A stretch of 64,000 nucleotides of DNA from Metaphire vulgaris (GCA_018105865.1 CM030868.1:1068361-1132360); one strand, 5' to 3'; shown: positions 1-11,355, counted from the first letter of the stretch. Numbers and translations: made by a program. Notes: generated from the sequence alone by a model not told the origin.

Positions 1-294
1 TGAGATACTGTAGTTGGAATTGTATTTCATAGCTGTTGATTTTGCCCGAAGATCCGTATTTCTCTTTAGGAGCATCAGTATAGAAGATTCGATAAGACGA
101 AGAGGTCCGATTTCGAAGGTAAGACACGTCTAGGCCGGGTTTGCGAAGGAATTGGCTTTCCATTCCCAACTCTCGAATGATTTTTCGCGTGTGACGCGAA
201 ACCAAGGCGCTATAGACTATAGACGCACCGGAGTTTGCTAAAATGCACGTTGTGCGATCACGTGATCATCTCTATGAATGTCAAATAGTCACAC

Positions 295-295
<1 letters not shown>

Positions 296-331
<36 letters not shown>
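296..331. repeat. (TC)n microsatellite
   Basis: Uninterrupted TC dinucleotide run. Around it, from 1 to about 900, I see only short ORFs and no splice-supported coding sequence. Confidence 0.9.
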
Positions 332-333
<2 letters not shown>

Positions 334-939
334 CTCTGTCTTTGGTGTGTGTGAAGAACTAAGCTGTAGAACATTATTTATCATCTGTCGAAAGTATCAT
401 TCAACCCCATCCCGATAAGATACCGTATCTGCGTCGATATAAGAGGATATCTATATGTCTTCCTTGTCATATTTTCCATTAGCAATTAAAACGAAAAACG
501 CCGCCATTGAAAACGATTATGCAGTACTTTAGTAAGATTTCGTTACAACAACGTCACTTTATCGTCGAATGCTGCGATACTCAGTCTAAGTACACAGGTA
601 CAGCAGTGGAGGAGTAGGCTACTGGACACATCCATACTTGTCTTCTCTCCAAATACGTGTGTCTTTGTCTTGACGTCAATGACACAAATGGAGTCAATGT
701 CATCGGTGACATTTCGCTCATTTCTGCAAAGTCTTCTGACGATGACTCTTCGTGTAGCGCTACAAAAGGTTCTTTTTGGAATTCTTAAATCTTTTAAGCG
801 ATCTAAAACACTTCGATAAAATTAATATGTCGCGTGATAATAAGAGATGATTCATTCAGTTGAGTCTAAATGAGCGCTTTATTTGACTGATTTCAACGAT
901 GAATACAATATAATGATTAAAAATGTCATGTACAAGTAG

Positions 940-1098
940 AACTTATACTTAACAGGTCTGTACAATTTAGTATGTTATATCCGAGGTGTATACAATGCAA
1001 TTCAATACGGTAGCGGATATACACGGGACCGTATATTGCGGTACGTTATAACCGAGTATGCGCTATAGCTGAGTCCGTTATAACGAAGTTCTACTGTA
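940..1098. mobile_element. GTTATAACG-type MITE (pogo/Tigger-like), 5'-decayed copy
   Basis: The right end reads CGTTATAACGAAGTTCTACTGTA, the terminal repeat shared by about ten other copies in the window; the left terminal repeat is degraded. The interior keeps the family phrases about TACGTTATATCCGAG and CACGGGACCGTA. The family has TA-flanked CAG...CTG termini, which fits pogo/Tigger-type elements. Non-coding. Confidence 0.7.
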
Positions 1099-1189
1099 CT
1101 ATATAATAGTATATATAACCCAGAGATGTAAGAAGTAAGATTTATAATTGCTACGTCGATATTTTACAACAACAACAACAACAACAACA

Positions 1190-1219
<30 letters not shown>

Positions 1220-1221
<2 letters not shown>

Positions 1222-1705
1222 GCGGCTTCTATTCCTCCCACACAGCCGGGCTCAATTCCCCCCCAAAATTACAAATCCCTAGTTGATGTCCCTCGTAACT
1301 CGTTTTCGTACAGTCAATGGCGTTAGTGTGTAGTATGAAATGGCTGGGAATGCTCTATTTCGAACCCTGTAGATCAAAATTGAGAAAGATATTATTGATT
1401 ATTCTTACAAATTTTAAGGCACTGAAGAAGGAACAAGAGGAAAATGCGGATTTTGTAGGAGAATTTCTTCAAATCGATTAGATTTTTCGATATCAAGGCC
1501 CTATCAACCCTCTATTCAACAGACCTTCAATTGGCTTCTCGCAAACTGCGAATTAGTTATAAAACTTGTTTGTGATGTCTATAAAACCTGTCGTAGGCCT
1601 ATAATGATGAACCAGATATCTTAATACGCGGCTCTTCGCTCCAGCGGCTTCTATCCCCCCTTGCAGCCTGGCTCAATTCCCCCCAAAATTACAAATTCCC
1701 CCTGT
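1220..1705. repeat. Dispersed pair of CAGCGGCTTCTAT-type repeats
   Basis: A segment starting CAGCGGCTTCTAT and running into CAATTCCCCCC...AAAATTACAAAT occurs at about 1220-1290 and again at about 1644-1702. Between them, 1340-1480 holds a diverged relative of the 172-bp satellite element described at 46.5 kb. No gene seen. Confidence 0.55.
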
Positions 1706-1906
1706 TAATTTCCTCCCCTGTAGACTTAGTATTACATTCAGCTTTTTATCCTTTGTGTTAGGCACAGCTATCATTGGTTACGTCGCGGTCAGTGTTATTC
1801 TGAATCAATATCAGTCTCGGTTCAGTTCAGATTAGTAGCAAAATATCCCCCCCCCCATTTTTCCCGGGCGCAGCTGCGCCCGCCTTAAATAGGGATAGAA
1901 GCCCCT

Positions 1907-1907
1907 G

Positions 1908-1976
<69 letters not shown>

Positions 1977-1977
1977 T

Positions 1978-2008
<31 letters not shown>

Positions 2009-2010
2009 GT

Positions 2011-2094
<84 letters not shown>
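1907..2094. repeat. (ACT)n then (AAT)n microsatellite
   Basis: About 190 bp of trinucleotide repeat just upstream of the GPCR exon. It begins after a GC palindrome (GGGCGCAGCTGCGCCC at about 1866). Confidence 0.95.
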
Positions 2095-2214
2095 CAGGGA
2101 ATTAAGTAGTTTATTTGGATATCTTCTGCGTTGAAAATCACATTAGACAGAAACTAATAGCTATTTAAACGAATTATATCAAATAACTATTAGTATCTTC
2201 CTATCCTGTGCAGG

Positions 2215-3561
2215 ATGGACGCGATTTCAATTGCCTCTGGGAAAAACGCACCGGATCCAATGAGCGCCGAAAGTGAGACGTCAGCCGTTCCTTATTCGAC
2301 GTACGTAGAGAGCCCCTATGACGTCACAGATTCCCTCTTCAACATTTCCGATCTCTTCAACGTAACCGACGAAGAGACGACAGTCTACACCGGAAGCAGT
2401 GACGAATCGCTGGTTACGTGGTCGTTACGTTCGGTCACCTCTGGCAACCTGTCGTCATTAAGGAGTCCGTCGGGAGAGGGGGTCGGCGTCGTCAGCGCTC
2501 TGCCGTCGACGACGCGCTACATCGCCGCCGCCTTCCTCACCTTCACCTGCTTCGTCGGTCTGTTCGGCTATTCGGTCGTCATCTTCGTCATCGTCCGGAC
2601 GCGGGACATCGGCGGAAGCCTGCATCGCCGGACCGGAAGCGGACAGGACGGCGGAAGTAGGGCGCTCCTGCTGAACTCCTACGCGGCCGGGCTGATCGGC
2701 AGCGGAATCGTCATTCCGGCGTACGTCGCCAACATTTCCGGCGGAAGACTCGTATATCCGGTAGCCATGTGCCGCATAATCGGCTTCCTCAACGTCCTGA
2801 CGTTCAACGCTCTCCTGACGACGTCCGTTGCCATAACGACGCGACAGTGTCTCCTGCTCATGACGAAGACCTACGGGCGTTACTCCTGGCGACAGACGAA
2901 GCTCATCATTGCGCTGTCGTGGTCGTTGCCCCTGGCAATGGCCGTCGCCTGTTCGCCCTACGTAGGCTTTTCCGCGCAGCTGTTGAACTGCCTCTTCCAA
3001 ACGGACGGCGGGGCGCCGCCGTGGTTACCGACGGTCGTCATAGCGACGCCGGCGTTCGTTGCCATAGTTGCGATATTCGTCTGCTACGCGCTCCTGTTCC
3101 AGGCGACCAGGTCCCAGCAACAGCGGACGGCAGCCCAGGCAACGGTCTCCACGGTCATCCCGCCGTCGACAGCCGCCGCCGCCGTCGTCCGCCAACACGG
3201 ACTCCAGACGAAGGCGAACGTCCGCAGCGCCGTCCTGGCCGTCAAGTTGATCGCCAACTGGTCGATCTTCGCCGCCTTCTGGCTCCCGATGGCCTGCATG
3301 TTCATCGCCAGCGTTCGCGGCCCCGTCTCCGCCGAGTCGTGGCTCGTGGGGTCGTTGATGACCCGGCTCTTCTACGGACTCGGTTGGGCCGTGTTCGGCA
3401 TCTGGAACCGGAGACTGAGACAGGCGCTGAAGGCCACTGTCTTCGGTCTGTACTCCGTCAAACAGAAGAGGAGCTGCTCGGGAAGGTCTTCGCCTCAGCA
3501 GGAACAACCACCACAGGCCGCAAGACAAAGACCTCTGACGGACACCACTACCAACGCATAA
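2215..3561 (+). CDS. Atypical rhodopsin-like (class A) seven-helix receptor
   Basis: A 448-residue open frame with seven hydrophobic segments at about residues 102-128, 150-173, 186-215, 228-250, 270-296, 337-365 and 376-398. The N-terminus is long (about 100 residues), acidic, with sequons at N43, N49 and N78, as in a plasma-membrane receptor without a cleaved signal. C186 and C259 fit the conserved disulfide between helix 3 and extracellular loop 2. W236 in helix 4, P279 in helix 5 and FWLP at 355-358 in helix 6 match class A landmarks. The helix-3 DRY site instead reads TTR (208-210), helix 2 lacks the sodium-binding Asp, and helix 7 has no NPxxY. The C-terminal tail is basic and Gln/Pro-rich. 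A splice acceptor (CCTGTGCAG) ends just before the ATG, so an upstream non-coding exon is likely. The ligand is unknown. A shorter start at residue 16 is possible but would not change the receptor. Confidence 0.85.
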   Translation: MDAISIASGKNAPDPMSAESETSAVPYSTYVESPYDVTDSLFNISDLFNVTDEETTVYTGSSDESLVTWSLRSVTSGNLSSLRSPSGEGVGVVSALPSTTRYIAAAFLTFTCFVGLFGYSVVIFVIVRTRDIGGSLHRRTGSGQDGGSRALLLNSYAAGLIGSGIVIPAYVANISGGRLVYPVAMCRIIGFLNVLTFNALLTTSVAITTRQCLLLMTKTYGRYSWRQTKLIIALSWSLPLAMAVACSPYVGFSAQLLNCLFQTDGGAPPWLPTVVIATPAFVAIVAIFVCYALLFQATRSQQQRTAAQATVSTVIPPSTAAAAVVRQHGLQTKANVRSAVLAVKLIANWSIFAAFWLPMACMFIASVRGPVSAESWLVGSLMTRLFYGLGWAVFGIWNRRLRQALKATVFGLYSVKQKRSCSGRSSPQQEQPPQAARQRPLTDTTTNA

Positions 3562-3664
3562 CAACAACAACAACAATAATAATACTAATACTAATAATAA
3601 TAATAATAATAATAGTAATAATAATAACAACAATAATAATAATAACGACAGTAATAATAATAGA

Positions 3665-3708
<44 letters not shown>

Positions 3709-3733
3709 CAACGACGACAGTAATAATAATAGA

Positions 3734-3796
<63 letters not shown>
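3562..3796. repeat. (AAC/AAT)n microsatellite in the receptor 3' UTR
   Basis: Starts directly after the receptor stop codon and ends in AATAAAG, which could serve as a polyadenylation signal. 3797-4100 holds no recognisable gene. Confidence 0.9.
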
Positions 3797-4101
3797 GTGA
3801 ATTTAAAGTGGTTTAGTACTAAGCGGACTCCTGTGCTGTTAGCCGCTGTAGCCCTCTATCGTCAGGAACTGAAGAGACAATTCTCAAGTCGGCGCCTGTG
3901 TGTCGAGCGTGTCTGCAACAAATGGCCGCCAGTGCTGCTATTTAGTTTGACATATCAATGAGTTTCTGCAAACGTAGCAACCTCTGCTTTGCCTTCGAGA
4001 CGAATCATTGATATTGTGGCGAAAACGAAAACAACTCGAAATTACTGCGTTTTCTGCGCTTCCACGTCTGCGAATCGATGAGCAAATGTGCAACGCGAAT
4101 A

Positions 4102-4181
4102 TTAACCCCTTAACCGTGTATTTAACTGCAACTCAATGTAAAATGGACAGATATATCCGGGATCCCCAGTTAAGGGGTTAA
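4102..4181 (+). mobile_element. 80-bp TTAA palindromic MITE, copy 1
   Basis: Ends are TTAACCCCTTAAC and GTTAAGGGGTTAA. TTAA flanks with CCCCTTAAC inverted ends resemble piggyBac-type insertion. The centre carries GGATATATCCGGGATCC. Nine copies occur in this window. Confidence 0.85.
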
Positions 4182-4375
4182 ATGCCATAGCCTATTAATT
4201 TCTGATCAAAATGAGTGCAAAAAACTTATAATTATATGACTTCGTTATATTAACGATTAATAGTACAGTTGATAAGCCGTATGATTGTTCATTTTGTGGA
4301 TAAAAGCATGAAATTTTGAACATTGACACTTCTTATAATTTAGTAACATTCTGTCCAGAGGCATTCGAATAAACT

Positions 4376-4505
4376 TAAGGGTAGGGGTACCCATAGGGGT
4401 AGGAGAACGGGTACCCCTAGGGGTATGGCTAGGGGTAGGGGAACCCCTAGGGGTAGTGGTACCCATAGGGCTAGGGGTAGGGGTGCCCCTTGGGATAGGG
4501 TAGGG
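4376..4505. repeat. GGGGTA-rich minisatellite
   Basis: A degenerate array built from GGGGTA with frequent self-complementary AGGGGTACCCCT-like units. It is strongly G-rich on the plus strand with palindromic joints. Not a telomere repeat by sequence. Confidence 0.8.
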
Positions 4506-4514
4506 AAATCAAAA

Positions 4515-5125
4515 GTGCTAGCCATTCACACGTCTGCCAATACCATTCTCTCTAGTTTTATATCAAAAGTGCTTGGCATTCAGAATTTTGCCTGTGGTAT
4601 TCTCTAGCGTAAATTGGACATTTTAAAGAACATTTTTAAACTACAGAAAATGGTATTGGCAGACGTGTGAATGGCTAGAACTTCTGTTAGAGAAGTGAAT
4701 AGCACCTGCTAACCAAGTTTTTTCAAAAATTAGGGCACTATCTCTTTTAGATTTTTTGGCAAAATTTTGCCTGTGGTATTCTCTAATGGGCATTTTAAAG
4801 AACATTTTTAATCTCTTTATTGGCAGACGTGTGAATGGCAAAACTTTGACAGAGAAGTTCTTCAAGTTTTTTCAAAAATTAGGGCACTATCTCTTTTAGA
4901 TCAAAAGTTCTTGGCATTCAGAATTTTGCCTGTGGTATTCTCTAATGCGTAAATTGGACATTTTAAAGAACATTTTTAATCTACAGAAAATGGTATTGGC
5001 AGACGTGTGAATGGCTAGAACTTCTGATAGAGAAGTGAAGAGCACCTGCTAATCAAGTTTTTTCAAAAATTAGGGCACTATCTCTTGTAGATCAAAAGTT
5101 CTTGGCATTCAGAATTTTGCCTGGA
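4515..5125. repeat. About 170-bp tandem repeat around GGCAGACGTGTGAATGGC
   Basis: Three direct copies (the motif lies near 4655, 4820 and 4998), preceded by an inverted partial copy at about 4522-4555. Units share TTTTGCCTGTGGTATTCTCT and AAAAATTAGGGCACTATCTC. Two further copies lie at 56.2-56.6 kb. Confidence 0.8.
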
Positions 5126-5164
5126 TGGGACCCGTCGTTGAGAAATTATTTCGGTGGATAGGTA

Positions 5165-5293
5165 CAGGGGCGCCCATCCCCCCCTGGCCGCTGGAAGCAG
5201 CTTCCCCCCTTCCCTGTCCTCCCTTGCCTCTCATACACCTAAACGGGGATTCGGCAGGGATTTATCTACATCACATTATTACCATAATATAAA

Positions 5294-5356
<63 letters not shown>

Positions 5357-6267
5357 CGAAAAACTAGCAGTATAACACTGGATATTGGCACCCCACCGCA
5401 AATTTATGGGAAAAAGCCTGGGGTCCGGGGTATAACCCCGGAAAATTTTTGAAATCAATAGATGCTCATAGTGGGTTTCAGTGCATTTTGGACATTACAT
5501 TGCACACTTTGGTGCGCCAGGATAGGTCTCCTACCAGTAACTTCTAATTCTCAATTTCTGGAAAATTCCAACAGCCACAAAGGACTATTAGATAGATGTA
5601 AGTTGAAACTAGAGAGATATCGCAGTAATTGCGCTGGCAAACTATTCAAAATTACCTGCAAATTGTCTATTTTGTTTAGTATTTAGTTTAAAAATTAGAT
5701 TTCTCCAACAACCACACCTAGGCCTACATCATTTTTAGAGGCATTAAAGCTGCAACAACTGCAAAAGGGATAACTAGACGTAAGGCAGCTGACTGTAACA
5801 AGTTATTAACAATATCTAATTGCACTGTTTCACAGTCTTGAATGGATTGTAATTTGTTGATGGAGGTCTTTGAAAGGCTATAGTGGAGGGAGTTGCAGTA
5901 GTCTAATTTTGAATGTAAACTTCATGTGAGTCTATTGGTTTATTATAAGTTATTTATATTTCACTTGAAGTTTACATTCTGCATCATTACTGATTCATTA
6001 GAATGACTGTACGTAAAAGTGATAATAATAATAAAATTTTATGAATGCCTGATAATAATGAACTTGAATTGAGTACCGGTAAGCCTATATGAAGTTAAAA
6101 AATTGCACTGTAGTAAAACCAGTAATTTATTTGCACAGGCATTTAGGGGCTTATCGAATTAATATGCTACTCTAACGTAATACCAAAACTCAGGGGGGGA
6201 TTTTCCTCCCCCCCTAAGTTTTCTAGGAAGCATTTGCTTCCTTTCCCCCCTTGTGTGGGCGCCCCTG
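5165..6267. mobile_element. 1.1-kb hAT-like non-autonomous element with 8-bp target duplication
   Basis: Terminal inverted repeats CAGGGGCGCCCA and TGGGCGCCCCTG are flanked on both sides by GATAGGTA (5157-5164 and 6268-6275). 8-bp duplications are typical of hAT transposition. The interior holds an (ATT)n run at 5294-5355 and no transposase-like ORF. 6276-6820 beyond it is unannotated. Confidence 0.85.
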
Positions 6268-6815
6268 GATAGGTAAGATGACTAGAGCAGAATCGATGTA
6301 CCAAGAACTCGTTTTGTTGTTTCTGGTCTCTTTTTACTTGAAAATGTCGATGTGCCCCTATTCCGGAAGCCTAGCTACGCCACTGTTATTAAGTAAAAAC
6401 GGAAGACACACTTGACCACACCACAGTCATGTAATCACTCACCACAGTATGGTTGCCAGATCTCCAGTATTTTACGCGAGCTCCCGTATTTCAGCCCCAG
6501 TCTCAGTCTTCCGCCGCCTTATAACTTGTTTGTAATATTGGTATACGCTGCATGCAGACGGTGCAGTGCATTGAACAGTGTTGTTTATTGCTTGTTCCTA
6601 GTCTATACTCTATAGTAGGCCCTCTTGCAGTGTAGGATAATTCTAGCCATAATAATTCACAATGAACTGGACCGTGGAGTGGGGGCGCCTCGATCGCGGA
6701 TACAATCTCCCGTATTTCGACTTTGGATATCTGGCAAAACCCTACATGACAGTCATAATTATAGCGCTAGTACATTCCACGATAGTAAACTGTAAACACA
6801 TGACGATCATCACTT

Positions 6816-6819
<4 letters not shown>

Positions 6820-6912
<93 letters not shown>

Positions 6913-7585
6913 ATAGATAATTTATTAAACGCTATAGCAAAGCTAAGGCTAAAGTCGAGAGCGTTTTACATCAACAATTCATCGGTTCGTACAGAAAGAT
7001 GGTCCTAAATTTTTCGGTAACTGTTCATAGGAGATTTTTGGAGCTCCGATTCTCTTAGAGGAATACAGTGTATGAGATTAATTTTTAAAATCGCGATTAA
7101 AGTGCAGCACTAGTTTTTAGTGCATTGCATTCAGCTGCTGCCACCTGGCGAATCAATATGTAGTGTATCGACCGTTCGGTAGGAGTTGGTTAGTAAGGTA
7201 CAGGTACTCCCATACTCGTCCGTACTCGAGTTCTAGCGTTGGGCCCCGTATAGTGTGAATTAAAATGAATCCCCTTAAAGATGAATCCCGAAGTCATTTT
7301 TATACGTGTAATAAATACTTCTCATCTCTTTATTATATGCAGAATATTAACTTCCTCTGAATTTTTATAGCTCCCTATAATGAAGCGAAGTATAATTTAT
7401 AAAATGATTTCACGAGATATTAAATTTTGCAAAAGTATAAAGATGAAGCTTCGTAAATGAAATACAGGCAGTTAGAGTCTACATGTATGTAGATATATAA
7501 ATATATATACAGGCAGTTAGAGTCTACATGTATGTAGATATATAAATAAATCTATAAATAGATATAAATCTATATAAATTGTCAT

Positions 7586-7660
<75 letters not shown>
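6820..7660. repeat. (ATT)n, a 45-bp duplication and (AAT)n
   Basis: (ATT)n at 6820-6911. A direct duplication starting AGGCAGTTAGAGTCTACATG occurs at about 7467 and 7512. (AAT)n lies at 7588-7660. No gene seen between them. Confidence 0.75.
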
Positions 7661-7662
<2 letters not shown>

Positions 7663-7879
7663 TATGTAAGCGCAGAAAAAGTATCGATCAAAGACGTTTA
7701 ATATAAGAATCTGGAAACGTATAAATTTCGTATACAAATGTACTGTTTAAAAAAATTATTGTTGGTAGTAGAAATTCTATACAGGGATTCTTTATTATAC
7801 GTGCAATAATGAGGTGGGATTCATTTTTTCAAGAGATTCATTTTAAGCGCCATCTTATCTCTTGATTGATTTTTTAGAC

Positions 7880-8190
7880 ATTTGACAGAGAATAGATTTC
7901 TGAAAGACTTTGTATAGTGTCGTTTCAAATGGCTCATTATTTTTCGTGGCATTTCGAAAGCTCTAGAAAAAAATTGAGACAGTTCTAGTACAATTGACAA
8001 TTCTAGTACGGTTTGACACAGCAAAGATGGGGACACAAGAATATGTGGTTTTAATTCGTTTCATCACTCTTCTAAATTTTTGCATATCTATACCCTACTG
8101 TAGCACTAGCGTTGTCCAATTTCAAACAGGGTATCAATTTTATAATATTTTTGTGGTCTATAAAACCTGTAATACAAGAAACCAGCTCTA
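7880..8190. repeat. Dispersed relative of the 172-bp satellite
   Basis: Shares long stretches with the 46.5-49.6 kb satellite, for example GGCATTTCGAA, AAAGATGGGGACACAAGAAT and ATGTGGTTTTAATTCGTTTC, but continues into unrelated 3' sequence ending TATAAAACCTGTAATACAAG. This suggests the satellite was amplified from part of a dispersed element. Confidence 0.75.
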
Positions 8191-8344
8191 CACCGCGGCG
8201 CTGATCTCCGGTTTCAGGCAAGCAGCGACGCAGGTGGCTTGCGCCATTACCGTAGAGTAGTTTGTCATTGCTTTATCGAGACCTGCGTTTTACCTTCGCA
8301 TCCAACGCTGCTGCTCATCTACCGCCGCCCTCTAGCGAGTGAAG

Positions 8345-8440
8345 GATGAATCGACCTTTGCAGCTCCTGCGGGAGTCGAACCCGTTCAGCCGCCAGTGTG
8401 CCGTTCCAGCATGTTACCAATCTGCCATCTTCCCGCCCCT
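8345..8440 (-). mobile_element. tRNA-derived SINE head (minus strand)
   Basis: On the minus strand a TGGCAGATTGG-like A box and a GGGTTCGACTCCC B box lie about 40 nt apart, the internal promoter of a tRNA gene or tRNA-derived SINE. The rest does not fold as a convincing tRNA by eye, so a SINE is more likely. 8441-9058 has a short (GGC)n run and no supported gene. Confidence 0.5.
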
Positions 8441-9058
8441 CTAATTGGTTAGGAACCGATCACAATTTCCGGCCACTCTGATACTTTGGACGAGTGGGTG
8501 ATTGTCTGCCCCAAATCGGGGTGGGGGTGGGGGGTGGGGGAGGCGGTCTTGAGATGCAACAAGGGAAGACTGTTTCCGTGTCTTTCTTCTAGCCTACAAA
8601 TGCCGCGTCGTAAGCCTATAACTTCTCCACAATGGCGTTAACACTGCATGGGTGCCCTGCCCCTGTTGCAAGCAACGAAACCGCAAAAATTTCAACCAGG
8701 AATGCAATTTCACGATTAGTTAACGGTTAACGGGTTAATTTTTTTCTTCTATGCGAATACTCGATTACCGTACGCCGCTCTGAAGTCTAAAGATGTCTGA
8801 TCTACTCGAAATCCGGTAGAATAATTCCGGGGCGAGTGCGGTAGCCTTGGCGCGGCAGCGTGTAGGCGGCGGCGGCGGCGGCGGCGGCAACAGCTGCGGC
8901 AGCTGTCTGCACTGAGGATGGTCTACTGCTGAGGCGGCTGCTGCTTTGCTTGTGCGGAGAGGAGGCCATCATATCTCTTGATTAACATTATTATTAATCG
9001 CGGATCGTTTTTCGTTCTCTCTTTGTAATCGGTGGAAACAAAAACGATTCAAAATACG

Positions 9059-9184
9059 CGACCGCCTCCTCCTCCTCCTCCTCTTCCTCCTCTTCCTTCT
9101 TCTTCTTCTTCGCCTTTCCTCAGGTACGAGAAAAATACGGAAAACATTAACACTGATTATTATAACAACAACTATTATCATCAA

Positions 9185-9237
<53 letters not shown>
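9059..9237. repeat. (TCC/TTC)n and (CAT)n microsatellites
   Basis: Polypyrimidine trinucleotides at 9059-9118 and CAT repeats at 9180-9237. ORFs across them are simple-sequence artefacts. Confidence 0.9.
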
Positions 9238-9240
9238 CAC

Positions 9241-9265
9241 CATGGGCGTAGCGACGGGGTATATC

Positions 9266-9336
<71 letters not shown>

Positions 9337-9457
9337 TCCCCGAAAAACAGACTAACTTAAAATTTCCAATGTATTTATTAAGATTTTCAAAGTTTTTAAA
9401 GATTTATACCCCCAAATCACATTATACCCCCAAATCAAATTCCTGGCTACGCCCCTG
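9241..9457. mobile_element. hAT-like MITE, GGGCGTAGC family, expanded by (TA)n
   Basis: The left end CATGGGCGTAGCG and right end GGCTACGCCCCTG match the family copies at 23.6, 36.8 and 42.3 kb. The interior GGTATATCGGTATATA has expanded into about 68 bp of TA repeat. Confidence 0.7.
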
Positions 9458-9700
9458 ATCATCACCGTCGTCGTCGTCGCATTTTCCACAGCAGTAACTT
9501 CCAGCAAAAACCGCTGTGATTTATATAGCGCATTTATTAGTTTAATTGAACGACTCAAATTAATGGGCAGGCGAAGCGTTTTACTCAGTTATTTTGGGGC
9601 CTTGTACTCTGCTGCGAAAATGGCCGTTCTTCCAGTAATCACTCAGCTTCTATTGCGCCACTATCCTAACGCCTAGAGCATCAGCCGATGGCGCGCCAAA

Positions 9701-10116
9701 GGGGCTGTCCATTAATTATGTCAACAATTTTGGGGCAATTTTTGACCCCCTCCCTCTTGTCAACAACTGTCAACTTTCAGTTACCCCCTTATAATTATGT
9801 CAAAAACTTTTGACCTCCCACAACATAAATGACAGGTCCCAATAACAAGGTTATTATTTTTTGCGGTGATGACCACTTTTCCCTTTTTTGCTCATCGAGT
9901 GTCAAAATGTGGTGGTGATGACCTTTTTGTCATGCTTTTTCCCATTATAATAAGTAGTGTTCCATGAAATTTCCTATTTTTTTATTATTTGTAAAAAGTG
10001 AAATTGTTGACGTCAACTTCTCTTGACAACCCACCCCTCCTTCCCCTCTCAACAACTGTCGAACTTTTTCAAACCCCTCCACCTAAAAATTGTTGACGTA
10101 ATTAATGGACAGCCCC
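9701..10116. mobile_element. MITE with long terminal inverted repeats (GGGGCTGTCCATTAATTA)
   Basis: The left end GGGGCTGTCCATTAATTA is mirrored by TAATTAATGGACAGCCCC on the right, and the similarity continues inwards through GTCAACAATTTT. The superfamily cannot be assigned by eye, and no clear target duplication is seen. 10117-10601 holds nothing recognisable. Confidence 0.75.
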
Positions 10117-10601
10117 TAATCCAATCCTAATAATATTGGAACCAGGCCAAAGCGTAAAGGTCAGTTAGATTATGTACATTCAGGAGAATTATTCTTTACC
10201 CGATATTTTATAAGGGAAGTTTCCAATTTTACAGATTTTCACGGATTTAGTAAAATTTATACGAACTTCTTGTGTGTATTAGATAATAGATAATGAATAT
10301 TTTATGACTATTCTCGTTCTTGTATGTTACAAACGTTTACTTTATGAAGACGCGTAACGATCGCACGTTGAATCTTGTATGACGTATAAGTTCTAATCGA
10401 TGAACTGTAAGATTGCGAAACATTCTGTAACCAAATTACCCCGATATTGTTACATCTGCAGTAGGCCTGTGTACTGTAAAATAAAATAAAATTGATATTA
10501 CGCTATGATTTTAAAATTTGCATTTCCTGCATCAATTTTGACAACTGATTAGTCTGATCTGAACACACTTCGCTTGTTACCAGTCAAACAAAGGATTAAT
10601 A

Positions 10602-10681
10602 TTAACCCCTTAACTGGGGACCCCGGATATATCTGTTCATTTTACATTGAGTTACAGTTAAATACACGGTTAAGGGGTTAA
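10602..10681 (-). mobile_element. 80-bp TTAA palindromic MITE, copy 2
   Basis: Same family as 4102-4181, inverted, with matching TTAACCCCTTAAC and GTTAAGGGGTTAA ends. 10682-11350 has no supported gene. Confidence 0.85.
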
Positions 10682-11355
10682 AGATGGCATCTATAAGACC
10701 CTCCCCCCGCAACCCCACTCTAATCAGCCATCATGACCCCACCCCCCACCCCGTCCATTTGTTACTGACACTAGATCAAATAGGATTTCAGAGGCATCAC
10801 ACGTGGACTGCCGTTGCAATAAGTAGATCTCCCCCCTGTATTTTGCGGCTTCCGGCGCCATTACTCTTTTTATTTTGTGAGAGATCAGATTCTATGTTCG
10901 CACCCAGGTACCACCACACAGTTCACCGATGGTTCAGACGCTGTGATGACGCAATGTCTGTTGTTTGTCAGCGTTGACATGTCAGATTGTAGAGAAAAGT
11001 GACAGTCAAATGCACCTAAAATTATTGTCAATTCGCATAGTTTCGGATTCACAGTCGTCTATTTAAATTTCCATTCGACGCCTGCTCATGTCGCGCAATA
11101 TAGGAACAGACTGTGACAATAGCGACGGTTGACTGTACTCTAATAAACAGGTTACACGTTTTTTATTATTACTTTCTGCAGTTTTGAATTCTACAACTAA
11201 AATAACTTCGCGAACTTCATTCGAAACCAGTTCAGTATTAAAGGCCAAGGCAATGCCTAGATACAGTGTACTGCTAAGTGTATCCGTCCTTATCTCATTA
11301 TGTGTGCGTCTGTGCCCCTGTGTAGTAGACGAATCATTTTTACAAATTCCCATTC

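Noticed and set aside
2458..3000. Antisense ORF of 180 codons opposite the GPCR
   Set aside because: A shadow of a GC-rich gene; no domain, and the plus strand has seven membrane helices.
4376..4505. Interstitial telomere sequence
   Set aside because: Units are GGGGTA with palindromic joints, not TTAGGG or another standard telomere motif.
8345..8440. A genuine tRNA gene on the minus strand
   Set aside because: A and B boxes are present, but I could not pair an acceptor stem and anticodon arm by eye; a tRNA-derived SINE fits better.
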